NCBI GenBank assembly: GCA_011947345.1
Contig: JAAVTG010000215.1
Coordinates: 62,001 to 126,000, forward strand
Origin: Phytophthora quininea
Taxonomy: Eukaryota > Oomycota > Peronosporomycetes > Peronosporales > Peronosporaceae
DNA length: 64,000 nt
Reading direction: 5' to 3'
Shown here: positions 22,365 through 32,594 of the stretch, in pieces
Layout of the letters: each line of letters begins with the position of its first letter
Position numbering within the stretch: the first letter of the stretch is position 1
Notes under the pieces: model-generated
What the model was told of the DNA's origin: nothing
Database searches by the model: none
The model's input: only the letters and a program-made list of their open reading frames with translations
Made by a program: the position numbers and the translations under genes

Positions 22365-24363
22365 ATGGTTCGACTTACCTCTCGCTCGTTTCTTCATCTC
22401 ACCCCGAGTTAGTGGATCAAGATGTCGAGCTACCGTTCTATGCGAGGGTTGTCTCGCTGGTTGCAGACACGATCAAGTATCGTAGCTTTGAAGGAGGGAA
22501 GGCACGCTTGCCCGCTCCGTTGCCGAGGAGCGTGTGGTTCGTGCAGCTGAAGTCAACCAATTAGGACGAGTGTCCCTTCTTCGACGTCCGGTGAGCGCGA
22601 TCAATGACCAGCAAGTTCACTACGGTCAAGTGGTGAGTGTCTCTGATGGTGCAATTACGATGAGGTCGGGTGGGCATGAGCTAGTAGCTGAGGCGTCCGA
22701 GATCTCAGTTGTGGCACCAGTGGTAGCACTTCTGCTTGAGCATATTACGTTTAACACCAATGACTGGAGCACAAGTGAAATTCATGCCCTCGAGAGCTCC
22801 ATTTTGGCTCATGTACTCGGTCGGGATGGCCAGTCCGGCTCCAATGTTCTCTCTCAAATATTCGGGGAGTTTTTGGAGATGGATAGCATCCCCGACCCGG
22901 CCAAGTTATGTCAATGGATTGACCCCAAGTCGGGGACGATCTAGACTTCCCTCTTCAACATGCTGTTGATTTCGCATACTACGTTGACGGAAATCACCAA
23001 CCGATTCCTCGAAGCGTGGGTGAGTCATTTTGTCGTCCTTCGAACCTTCCGCAGAATTTAAGAGCAGCTTCAATCAGTGCTTCCGTTCACGATGCGCATG
23101 AGCTATTCGACCCATTCTCCGATGACGATGACTCACCACAAGAGGTTTCCGAAAGCGCGGGTCATGAGCCGAACTCCGCGGCGGCCTCAAGCATCCGCGC
23201 TAAGAGACCACGTGGTAATACTACCAACGAAAGGGAAACCGAAGTTTCTCACACCAAGTTTTCACGTCGACGCCTCGCGCTAGATAAAGATGCACTGATA
23301 GTTGACAAGCTTGGTGACGATCCCGAGCTTTTGGAACACTTCTTACGTATTCGTAATGAGCGCAGCACAGAAGGGACTGTTTCCAAGGCGCTGGTCCGTG
23401 ACCAAGAAGCTCAAGTGCGGACGGTATCATCTCCAGCGCCAAAGAAATCCTGTGCTCCTTCCAAATATGCGTTTGTACCATCGAACGACCAGGTACTTAT
23501 CCACGACCGCATAACATCAGCCAAGCACGAAGGTAAGTCCGCTGTCTTGTTCTGTAAAAGCTTGATTCGGTCAGAGCACGCGGCGTTCAAGGCTCTTCCT
23601 GGTGTGTGCACACGGGTTTACGACATGAGGTTTGGTTCCGGGGCTTGTCCATCAGGCATTTCGCCAGATTCTCGCGTGATGAGCGCGTGGCATGGCTTGA
23701 ATCGGGCGGCTCTAACTTTGATAACATGTCGGCCACTGCAGAGTTTGCTGCTGCAACGCCGGCAACATGCATCGAAGACGTCGTGGATGCAACAAGAGTG
23801 TTTCTGACTTATACGCGCGAGTTTTGTTGTACCGAACTGACTGAGTTGGTCGAAGGAATTCTTAAGTTTCTCGAGGAAACCATCAAACTGGTGACATGGT
23901 CGGTCAAAGAGCTCTCCAGTTTAGTGTTCTGGGTGAACGATGTTCTTGAAGATTTCCGTGACAGAGTGGAAGCCGAGGAGATTTCCGCTCGGTCATTCAA
24001 CGGTGCTCTACCGAGGATCGCCTTCTTCGAGACTTGATGTTCGTGAAAGTTCACCGTCGAGTAGACGAATTACGGGTGGAGGCAGCTCCCGTCCAACGGG
24101 ACATTCCACACAGTTCACGGCAACAGCTACCATATTATGATCATGGTAAGCAAAAGTTTGGGCGAATCCCGAAACATGTACTACGCCAGCTGCCATCCCA
24201 AGTTGACTCCACGTCTGGGAATTCACGTCGGCTTTGCATGAGATTCCTATCTCAGCAAGGCTGCAAGCCCATTGCTGGCGGGTCTTGCATCAACGCTCAT
24301 TTTGTCCCTGCGCAACTCCCTGACATCGTAAAGGCTGAAATCACCAAGCGATTCGGGGTCTAA
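22365..24363 (+). pseudogene. DIRS-like element 1, gag-like protein with CCCH zinc finger
   Basis: Starts at the ATG at 22365 (MVRLTSRSFLHLTP), matching the start of the gag of element 2. Shared blocks include HYGQVVSVSDG, APVVALLLEHITF, PLQHAVDFAYYVDGN and PSKYAFVPS. Frame changes near 22405, 22540, 22930, 23640 and 24035 break it. The C-terminus has a C-x8-C-x7-C-x3-H zinc finger at 24235-24309 (first Cys in RLCMRF), presumably for nucleic-acid binding. Assignment as gag rests on position upstream of pol and the zinc finger, not on a known domain. Confidence 0.7.
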
Positions 24364-24382
24364 AAGCTGAACATGCCGACTT

Positions 24383-26895
24383 ATGACTCGCTCTAATGGT
24401 CAGGTCAAATGGGTTTCACCCCAGCAAGAACCGAAGCAGCCTGACCAACTGAAGTGTGTGGCACAACGGTCCGACGAGGTTTCCTGTACTCTGGTAGCTG
24501 ATCATCCCGCTGACGCTGTTGCGTCGAGTGGTGGGTCAGTGGAGAGCGCATGCGGTCGTCCAACAAAATGTGTTACTAGTGATTATTGTGATGACAACGG
24601 CGGGTTTGACGAGGTTTCCTGCACTCTGGTAGCTGACTTTCCTGCTGAGGCAAGTGGTGGGTCGGTGGAGGGTGCATGCGGTCGTCAGACTAACAAATCC
24701 AGAAAAGAAAGTGGAGTGGTGAATGGCATCGGTGACGAAGTTTCCTGCGCTCTGGTAGCTAATCGCATCGCTTACCCAATAGAATTAAGTGGTGTGCCAG
24801 CAGAGGGTGCATGCGGTCGTCAGCTGGATCTCACCAATGACAAATATGCCGATACAACAGGTAAGATTGGCGATGTTCCCTACGCGCGGGTAGCTGAAGT
24901 TACTACCGAGTCGGTTGTACCGACTTTGAGGTCAGTGGAGTGCGTATGCGGTCGCCAATCGAGACGTGTTGATCAAAATGGGTTGATGTGTTCTACCACC
25001 AGCACGATCAATGTCAATTTGTCGCTTTCGACGGCACGTACTATTCAGATGGTGCTCGAGGAAGAGCTGTTGCGGCAAGAGGCTCGTTTATCAATTACTC
25101 ACACGAAGAGTGGCTTCATCCGCGGAAAATGTAAGGATCATTTCGAAATTGATAAGACGGCGTGTTCAAGGTTGTCTCATCTCATCCGCAGCAAGCGTAT
25201 GAGCCTGGAAGAAACGACACAATTCTTGAGAGGAGAAAATGCCAACGATTCTAGACCAAATAAGACAATCGACCTGGATCGTCTTCGGTTTGTACTTAAC
25301 GGTTACCCACACCTGGACCTTCTCATCGAAATTGCTGAACACGGGATAGATGCGCTATGGCGGAGCGGTCCAGTACCGAGGAGACCACCACCAAAGAACC
25401 ATGGGTCTTGTCGTCGTTACCTGCGGGCGGTCACCCGTGGCATTCGCGAAGGTCAATCCTCCGGCCAATACCTGGTTGTGGACGCTGATATTCTGAACCT
25501 GTGGCCCGAAGTAGTCTGCAGCCCGCTTGGTGCAGTGGTAAAGACATGTGTAAATCCTTACGAGGAAGTTCGCACGATCCACGATCTATCATTTCCAAGG
25601 CGTACTTCCGTTAATGATGCATTTATTGTGGAGTCAGTCCCCAAGGTTCACTATGAGTCAGTGAAAATTATCGCAGTTCGAATTGAGTATTTGGCGATAA
25701 ACGGTCACGATGGCCGTATACGCCTTCTCAAAGGGATGTCAAAGGTGCTTTTCGACATTTACGCACTCGTGCAAACCAAGTTTTCAGAATGGCGGCCTAT
25801 ATAGCGGAACTGGGTATCCTTGTGATAGACCTTGCCGCTCCATTTGGATGGTCAGGTTCACCACCCTATTATGCGCTGTTTGGTCGAGCAATTTCGTGGC
25901 TCATGGGGTCAAATTCACCTGCGTCGGTGTCCTCATCAACAGATGAAAATGCGTTTTTCCCGTATGAGTGGGTAGACGACCATATACTGGTCGAACCTGA
26001 TGTGGACGATCGCCTTCACCTTGCTGAAGCAGCCTTACGTCACGCCATGCTGGCCATCCTGGGTGCTAGATCAATCAACGAAGCAAAATTTTCGAAATGG
26101 AGCTCCGAATTAGTTGCACTGGGATTGTTGTGGAATACTACGCGCCGAACTGTGTCAATTCCATCAGACAAAGTAGCCAAAGCCAAAGGACGCGTTACAG
26201 CAATGCTGGACCGAGGAACGGCTACCAAAACAGAGTTTTATAAAGTCCTAGGCAGCCTTCGGCATGTGGCTACTTGCCTGCACACGGCAAGACCCTTCTA
26301 TCAGCGTTTGCAATACCAAAGTACGTCAACGTCACGATTCAGCAATATTCATCTGTCGGCAGGATCGCGTGCCGATTTGTTGTGGTTTCAACAAATTTTA
26401 ACGCACGGCCACCTTGCCGAATTACCGTTGTCAATGTTCGGTGACACGGTGAAAACTCATGTGGAGCTGTACATGGACGCCTCTAACACTGGACTTGCTG
26501 TTCTCGACCCTGCCGCAAACGAGTTCATTTAGATCGCTTTCGATGACGACGAATTGCTAATGATTTCTCTGGTATCTCAAAACGACATCGATTTCTCCAT
26601 AAATGTCAGAGAACACCTGTGTATTGCATTAGCTCTGTGGTCGTGGGGTCAAAATGGTATCATCAAGCCGCTGGAAGCTTGGTGTATATCCAATGCTGGA
26701 GTGATAATACGGCTGCAGTTCAGTGGTGCAACAAACTACACTCCAAAAATCCCTTCAGTCAGGAAATTAACAGGAGTATCGGTCTCGCCGAAGTGTATTA
26801 CAACTTGCGCGTGTTGGCAAGCCACATACCTGGATCATCCAATTGGATGGCTGATGCTGCGTCGCGAGCCTGCTCTGAGCCGTACAGAGAACGTT
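24383..26895 (+). pseudogene. DIRS-like element 1, reverse transcriptase and RNase H
   Basis: The N-terminus holds four Cys-containing repeats (separate entry). The RT begins with CSPLGAVVKT and IHDLSFP and includes the catalytic YEWVDDHIL box (about 25960-25990). Thumb and RNase H follow (ELYMDASNTGLAVL; CWSDNTAAVQW; HIPGSSNWMADAASR). A single missing G near 25735 throws motif A (GDVKGAFRHL) out of frame. A TAG at 26530-26532 stands where Gln is likely, and another frameshift lies near 26670. The arrangement and the VDD box agree with DIRS-type RTs. Confidence 0.85.
24473..24958 (+). repeat. Four-fold Cys-containing repeat in the DIRS pol N-terminus
   Basis: Four copies of about 35-45 codons, each starting like DEVSCTLVAD and ending like GSVEGACGRQ, joined by variable linkers. 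The unit repeats at DNA level (TTTCCTG.ACTCTGGTAGCTGA and GCATGCGGTCG). Copies 1-3 keep both Cys; copy 4 has Pro-Tyr in place of the first Ser-Cys. No counterpart is seen in element 2. Confidence 0.8.
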
Positions 26896-26914
26896 GGACT
26901 AACTTTTCTTCGTC

Positions 26915-28263
26915 GTGGTCACAGACACAAGTCCCGCTCGGTTGCAGGAAACTCTACACGAACTTTTCGAGTCTCTTCAAACCAAGTCATTGGCCTCGTC
27001 ATCAAGAACGAAATATAGCAGCACTTGGGCGCAGCGGTGTCAATGGTGCGAGTGGCTGCAACTTCCAAGATGGCTGCCTGAAGAGCCCCGAAAACACTCT
27101 TACCAGCTCGGTCTTTTCGCTACCTACTGCTGGCGATACGGGTGGAGTCGCTCAAGCTCTAGAAACTCTGCCAACACCGTGCTCTCCAAAGTCAGCCACG
27201 TATCGTGGTATCATCGGAGAATGCTCGGATACGGGGTCTCGTTGCTCCCAGGCCATCAACTCGCAATCACAGGAATGCGAAGGGAGGATCTTCCCACCAA
27301 CCCAAAATCGCCTATCACCCCAGATATTCTCAAAGCACTGCACCGCCAGCTCGACTTCTGCTCAACCCAGCACCGGGTTCTTTGGGGGCTTCGGTGCTGG
27401 GTTTCTTCTTTCTTCTCCGAAGGTCAGAGTATCTAGCTGTCGGGTCGAAGGTACAACCATATGCGCTCCATCGCTCAGACATTTCGTTTGTAAGCAAGAA
27501 CCACAAGAAAGCCATACGCTTGTCGGATGTATACGCGGTCGAGGTGCATTTTCGCGGTAGCAAGTCAGATCAATTCGGCGTCGGGACTGCGCGTAGACTG
27601 GAGCGCTCTGGAGCAAGTTGGTGTTGCCCTGTTCTCGCAGCATGGTATCTGGTTGAACATCACAAGACGCTGGACATGGCAGAGAACTCGTTGCTATGCA
27701 AGATCAACGCGTCAACCAATCTCCAAGTACGCCACCTTGTGTCGGCCATCAAGATGGCAGCAAAAGCTGCAGGTCAAGATCCCGAGCGATATGGTTCGCA
27801 TTCACTGCGCAGCGGCGGCGCTTCCGCGCTATTCAACGCTGGATTTGACAGTCTCGCAGTTAAACTGTTCGGAAGATGGAGATCGAATGCTGTGGAGCGA
27901 TATACTCGAATCGACGGGCGACTAACCGCGCAAATGGCCCGAGAAATGGTAGCGAAGCCTGCCTTGCAGCGTCATCTGGGGCGCCCTCCAAGCCACACCC
28001 TGGCAATGGAGGCGCTTCAATGCAAGCTTTCTCAGATGCCGTGCACGGCACGCCCCCATTTCTTTCATCGAGCAAGTGCTACAGCTGAAAGTTGTTTATT
28101 CGAGTGGAAGTGTTTTGTTTGCGGCCAGAATGCACGGCACTTTGATGTCCAAATTGAAGTTCCATGCTCGCAGTCTGATGGTGACGACCTAAAATTGTTC
28201 AAGATCAAGAAGTCTAGCCCGAACAAACACAGTGGCGGCTACTGCTTCTTGGGCAGCAACTAA
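26915..28263 (+). pseudogene. DIRS-like element 1, tyrosine recombinase
   Basis: N-terminal SAM-like part (SLASSSRTKYSSTWAQRCQW) in the first frame to about 27400, then the catalytic part in another frame: box I Arg in FFFLLRRSEYL, H-x-x-R in HSLRSGGASALF (about 27800), Trp in FGRWRS, and the nucleophile Tyr in VERYTRI (about 27900). These residues mark a phage-integrase-type tyrosine recombinase, used by DIRS elements instead of a DDE integrase. About 115 further residues of unknown role end in a TAA at 28261-28263. A frameshift near 27390-27420 separates the parts. Confidence 0.85.
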
Positions 28264-28336
28264 TTCGAGGGAGCCACTGTCAAACGGCGGCCCGTACTAC
28301 GTTCTCAACGCCGGAAATTTCATGTCGATCGACTCC

Positions 28337-29882
28337 ATTTACTACAGACCCCGCGTCTGCTTCGCAAGTTTGAATTGAGCCTGTTTCGGATGGCGATGCA
28401 TCCTATAAAGGGTGAAGAAGTGCTGGGCGTTCTGGAGCAGTTGGGTCTGTCGGAATTGGCGAAGGAGCCAACAAAAATTACACTGATCTTCGTGGTTTCA
28501 GATGTAATCCGATCGCAGTGATCGACAAGAATGTTCATCGCCAAGAGATGCTGCTTGATGTTGCTGGAGAAATCAAAAGAAGCTCAAGGAAGTGGTCGAT
28601 GACATTCCTCAATACGTGTATGACATCAATATGGCCTGGTCGCGGGTTAATATATTTTTGCATTGAAGTTGAAAAAATCAAATTTGTTCTTTTGCTAGCA
28701 TAAAGGAAGGAAAAAACAAGCACTCAAGAGGTAAAATCTCAGAAGAACAGCCATCCATCATGGAATTTCCCGGCCAACTTCCGATGGAGAACCCATACAA
28801 TAAGCCATTGTTCTACGTGCGTGCTTGCTACCCAACGTACTACAACAAACTTGTCAGAATGCTTTACGCTGTCGATATCAACGAGTGCGAGGTTGCTGTC
28901 ATGGTCACTGGTACACCAGGTTCGTGTGGAGCAGGTATTATTTCCGTTGTTTTATTGATCTGACACTCGTTCAACTTAGAAGTCGGCAAACCCATCTCCT
29001 TGGCGTATTTCTTCGAGCGGTATCGCCGCGAGTACCCTGATGCGACCATCATCACAGTCTCGTTCTTTTGCGACGGTTGGACGTCCAAGATGAGGGAAGT
29101 GGCAGTATGGCAAGATGACCAACCGATCGATGGAGTGGAGGATTTCAAGTATAGAAGTGTTGGAAGTCATTCGCAAAGCTCAATGCGACGCAGAAGCTAT
29201 CAACTGCCGAGTTCTTCACCTCTACGATGGACCACCAAATGTGGTTCCAGACGACGCTAAAGTGGTGTGCTTCACGTATCCGAGCAAGCTTTCGCTTGAG
29301 GAGAATCGAGATTCTCGGAGCTGATCATGCTGCTGTGGGTTGTGGAGGAGCTCCGAACTGCAGCAAATAATTTGGGCCTTATATCGGCACCAATGCGTTC
29401 CGCTGCCGACCCTGACAGCATGGTCGTAGTTGCGGACCTCATCAAGGAACGGTCTAACATTTTTGGCAGCGTGGCTCGTGAATATCTGACCAGATGTGTG
29501 GATTTTGTCTCGGCTCGACGGTTCCAGGTGGAAGGCATCGTGACGATGTTGTTTGACATATTTCGCGTGAAGCCCGTGTTCGAGAAGGAGGAAGAAGAAA
29601 CATATCGCTGGGTCTGTTAATTTGTATCGAATCCTGACAATTGCCAGGACAATAACATTAAAAGTTTATGCAGCGGTTGTTAGTTGAGTGCTGGAGCAAG
29701 CGCAACACGTTCGCGAGGAACGCTATCGTTCAGTGTTGAGAGGGGAGGCAGGCCGCTATTTCGCTTAGAGGTGCGTTGTTTGAGATGAAAATGCATGGCA
29801 TATTGAAATCAGAGCTTACCTTTCAAGCACGAAAGCTGGACGACGACAAGATCGAGTCCTTGAAGCACGAAAAGTCTACCTA
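28337..29882 (+). pseudogene. RHS/Crinkler-type P-loop pseudogene, copy 3
   Basis: The N-terminal region (KGEEVLGVLEQLGLSELAKEP, ITLIFVVSDV) has a stop near 28520. From 28760 follow NPYNKPLFYVRACYPTYYNK and VMVTGTP. A 60-nt intron (28920-28979) lies at the same place as in copy 1; after it come VGKP, LAYFFERYRREYPDATII and MREVAVWQDDQ. Spliced, the Walker motif reads GTPEVGKP, degenerate at two positions. Further blocks are LHLYDGPPNVVP, RSNIFGSVAREYLTRCVDFV and, near 29776, GALFEMKMHGILKS. The gene ends abruptly where the chromovirus LTR starts at 29883. Frameshifts and the lost Walker residues argue against NTPase activity. Confidence 0.75.
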
Positions 29883-30447
29883 TGTGACGGAATTGCCGTC
29901 AGCGACAACATGTTGCAGACGACAACCCCGACAATACGTTTTGAGACTATCCAGATTATGCTGGATAGCTGGCTATCTTTATGGTAGTAAACATACATAC
30001 ATAAAGCATTCCTATTGGTCGAGGGCTTCAAGTTCAAGATTACACCTTCTAGGTGTCTCAAGAACGTCCCACAATCTTTACTCTGATTGGCTCTTAAGTT
30101 CTACGGATTTGAAAGAATCCAGTTATTGATGGATTCTTGATTATGGGACGCATCAAGAAGATTCAAGATTCGAGCTACGTTTCCAGTTAGGAGCTGTTCA
30201 TTGGTAGATTTAGGATTCATATGGACTTAGAGAATTGATAGGCTTTAGGATGGGAACTGGATTTCCCTTTGCGTTTCCCCAACGCGCGCTAGCAAGATAA
30301 ACCCGCCAGATCAATCTCACTTCTCAATTCTACTTCCAGGGCCAAGGCGCCTCCAGCTGCGCCACCGTCTCCGCCGTTCGCCAGCTTCGCCAACTCGTCG
30401 CCGCCGCCGTCTCGCCCCAACGCTCCTCGCCCGCGCTACGTGTTACA
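29883..30447 (+). repeat. Left LTR of the chromovirus
   Basis: Starts TGTGACGG and ends TGTTACA. Identical to 36022-36468 up to position 30329, then only loosely similar in a C/G-rich stretch before converging again near CAACGCTCCTCGCCCGCGCT. Confidence 0.85.
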
Positions 30448-30853
30448 TAGTAGCACTCGTCGTGTCAAGCTTCGATTCAAGTGCAAGAGTTCAAGACCAA
30501 GAGGTTTCTCGTGGCCACATACGTGGGAAGCGAGCTTACCTGTAGCTAATAGAGCCAGCCACATCGTGGGGAAGCTCTGGGCTGCGAACGTGCTGTTAAA
30601 CTCGGTGCGCTCTTTGGGAGTCGTGCGCACAACACACTGTGTGGCTTGTGGTGCCTTTTGGTATCACTTAGGGGGCTTTAGTCTCCGCCTAGAACAGTCG
30701 TGCTGCACGCTCCCTAGCTGCGTAGGGTTGCCACCAGAAGTCGGTTAAGTGCTAGGGCGCCTGCATCGTATCTGCTAACGCGGATCATCGGTGTAGAAGC
30801 AAACGGTCCCTTGCTACCCGGTGGTAATTCCTTGCCTCACCTCTCACTGGTAC

Positions 30854-31246
30854 ATGACCCGATTCAAAAAGGGCCATAGTCAACGCAACACTAAGCCGAG
30901 CAAGCGGAACGTCAAAGTAACCTCGACGTCTACGCCAAAACCCGCTCCTCAGCCGATTGCTGCAATTGACACCAGTCTATTCTGCCTCCCGGAAAAGGCG
31001 GAAAAGTTCGCAGAGTTGCAACTCGATCTCCTCAACCAAGTCAAAAAGACTAAGAGGATTATCGCTCGGTTCCGCAAAGACACTTGTTGGATTAAGGACC
31101 TTGAGATCGAGCAGCAAGTCGACCGCCTGTTAAACTCAGCGAACTACTGCCTTCTAGACTGTGAAGACCGCATAGCGGCAATGCTAAATCGCGTGATCCG
31201 TGTAAAGCTGACCAAGACTAGCCCAGAAAAGCGTAATACGAATTGA
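30854..31246 (+). CDS. Small ORF upstream of gag in the chromovirus
   Basis: 130 residues from an ATG at 30854. The N-terminus is very basic (FKKGHSQRNTKPSKRNVKV); a helical, probably coiled-coil part follows (FAELQLDLLNQVKKTKRIIARF), with Cys in CWIKDLEIEQQV and YCLLDCEDR. I recognise no family. It lies between the left LTR and gag, in a frame open from ATG to TGA, with 77 bp to the gag ATG. It may be an accessory protein or a matrix-like part of gag. Confidence 0.45.
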   Translation: MTRFKKGHSQRNTKPSKRNVKVTSTSTPKPAPQPIAAIDTSLFCLPEKAEKFAELQLDLLNQVKKTKRIIARFRKDTCWIKDLEIEQQVDRLLNSANYCLLDCEDRIAAMLNRVIRVKLTKTSPEKRNTN

Positions 31247-31323
31247 GTTAGTTTTCTTCTAATTTTGGCCTCAAAGTTTGGGTTTTGGAGAAGTTTTAAG
31301 GAGTGCTGAGAAGTCCAGCTATC

Positions 31324-32376
31324 ATGGCCACTAGAAGAGGTCGTGGAGCTGAGCACCCATCACCGAACCCTCGTCCTCGCCGGCAGAGCAGAGTAAATGC
31401 TGCGAGTGATTCAGAGGCTACCCATCCGGCTACACGTTCAAGTACACGCAATAATCAGGCCAATTCAGCTACTGCAGACGCTGCCGCTGCCCAAGGTCCT
31501 TCGGGGCCGGACACGATGTCCATGCAGCAGTTGTTAGTGTATATAACGCAACAGCAGCAACAGTATCAAGCCCAAATGCAAGCACAGATGCAAGCACAAA
31601 TGCAGCAAGCTAATGAACGCTTCGAGTTTCTCGTCGCGTCAAGAGGTGATCACAAGAAGAAGGACCCTCCTGTTTATGAGGGAAAGTATGGCGAAGACAT
31701 TGAGCTATGGATCTTTGCCGCGGAACAGTACTACGCCAACAAACGCCAGTTAATGGAAGCAGAGTCGTCAGATTTTGTGACGCTAATATCCAGCAACCTG
31801 GGCAAATCCGTGTTGAATTGGTATCGTGCCTTTATAGCGGACTGTGAGCGTGTGAATGTTCACAAGACGTGGTCACTGTTCAAGAGCCAGTTGCGTACGC
31901 GCTTCAGGCCTAAGGACTTTGAATATGACCTTCGCGAGCGTATGTTTCACTTGAAGCAAAAGGAGACAATTCATGAGTATGTCTCCAAATTCCAAGACTT
32001 GTTGTCTCAGACAGAGTTGGATATCAGTGAACTGGAGAAGCGTTTCTTTTTCCAGAACGGACTACGCGAAGAAACAGCGAAGAAGATCAAGGAAGAAAGT
32101 CCTGGTACGCTACAAGAGGCTATTGAAATTGCCTCTAACTTCGAGTTTGCACATTACTCGGGAAACCACCTCGAGCTCCGTCCAAGCAACCTACAGGAAA
32201 GGATGCATCAAGTTCTCGTCCACCCAAGCAGAAACAGCAATCATCAAAACGATCTGAGAAGAAGGGCAAGAAGGACGACTGGACGAAGACAGCTACGTGT
32301 AATAACTGTGGGGAGAAGGGACATATCTCGCCGCAGTGCAAGAAGCCTAAAAGTAAAGAGGCTAATCGCTTTATGA
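31324..32376 (+). pseudogene. Chromovirus gag, frameshifted before the nucleocapsid
   Basis: From the ATG at 31324: a basic N-terminus (ATRRGRGAEHP), a Gln-rich segment (QAQMQAQMQAQMQQ) and the retrotransposon gag/capsid domain (DPPVYEGKYGEDIELWIFAA; LKQKETIHEYVSKFQDLL). Near 32195 the coding signal moves back by one base. In the new frame a basic linker leads to a CCHC knuckle (CNNCGEKGHISPQC, about 32300-32340) and then to protease. The original frame runs on to a spurious stop at 32376. No classical slippery heptamer is seen at the switch, so mutation is more likely than programmed frameshifting. Confidence 0.8.
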
Positions 32377-32379
32377 GCG

Positions 32380-32552
32380 GATCGGTGTATGCAATTCTCG
32401 AAGTCGAAGCTCAAGCGTACAAAAATGAAGATCAGAAGGAAGAAGTCTCTATCTTCATCGACAATGGAAGTAGCCTTAACGGCGTGACCGAAGAATTGGT
32501 CAAGAAACTCGAACTGGAAGTCACAGAGCACGAACTTATGCAAGTCGACTAA
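32380..32552 (+). pseudogene. Chromovirus protease-like segment ending at a TAA
   Basis: In frame with the CCHC knuckle and with pol. It contains VSIFIDNGSSLNGVTEELVKKL, which looks like a retropepsin active-site region with DNGSS in place of D-S/T-G-A/S. A TAA at 32550-32552 interrupts the frame; 14 codons later the pol ATG at 32595 continues in the same frame. The short length suggests a reduced protease or partial recognition. Confidence 0.55.
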
Positions 32553-32594
32553 GGATATGACCAAATCGTCCATCGTCGCCGTCGCACTGTTGAC

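Larger units (their letters stand above)
22218..28263 (+). mobile_element. DIRS-like tyrosine-recombinase retrotransposon 1
   Basis: Gag-like, reverse transcriptase/RNase H and tyrosine recombinase regions follow in the order of DIRS elements. The left border is placed at a hairpin sequence (22218-22241) shared with a second element at 43.3-46.8 kb. The right border is uncertain: the last recognisable coding base is 28263 and no matching repeat was seen behind it. All three coding regions carry single-base frameshifts or stops, so the copy is defective but nearly full length. Confidence 0.85.

Noticed and set aside
30659..30666. TGGTATCA, similar to the initiator-tRNA primer binding site of Gypsy elements
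   Set aside because: It lies more than 200 bp behind the left LTR end and only eight bases match.
32190..32205. Programmed minus-one frameshift between gag and nucleocapsid of the chromovirus
   Set aside because: No X-XXY-YYZ slippery heptamer or obvious downstream structure; a one-base mutation is simpler.
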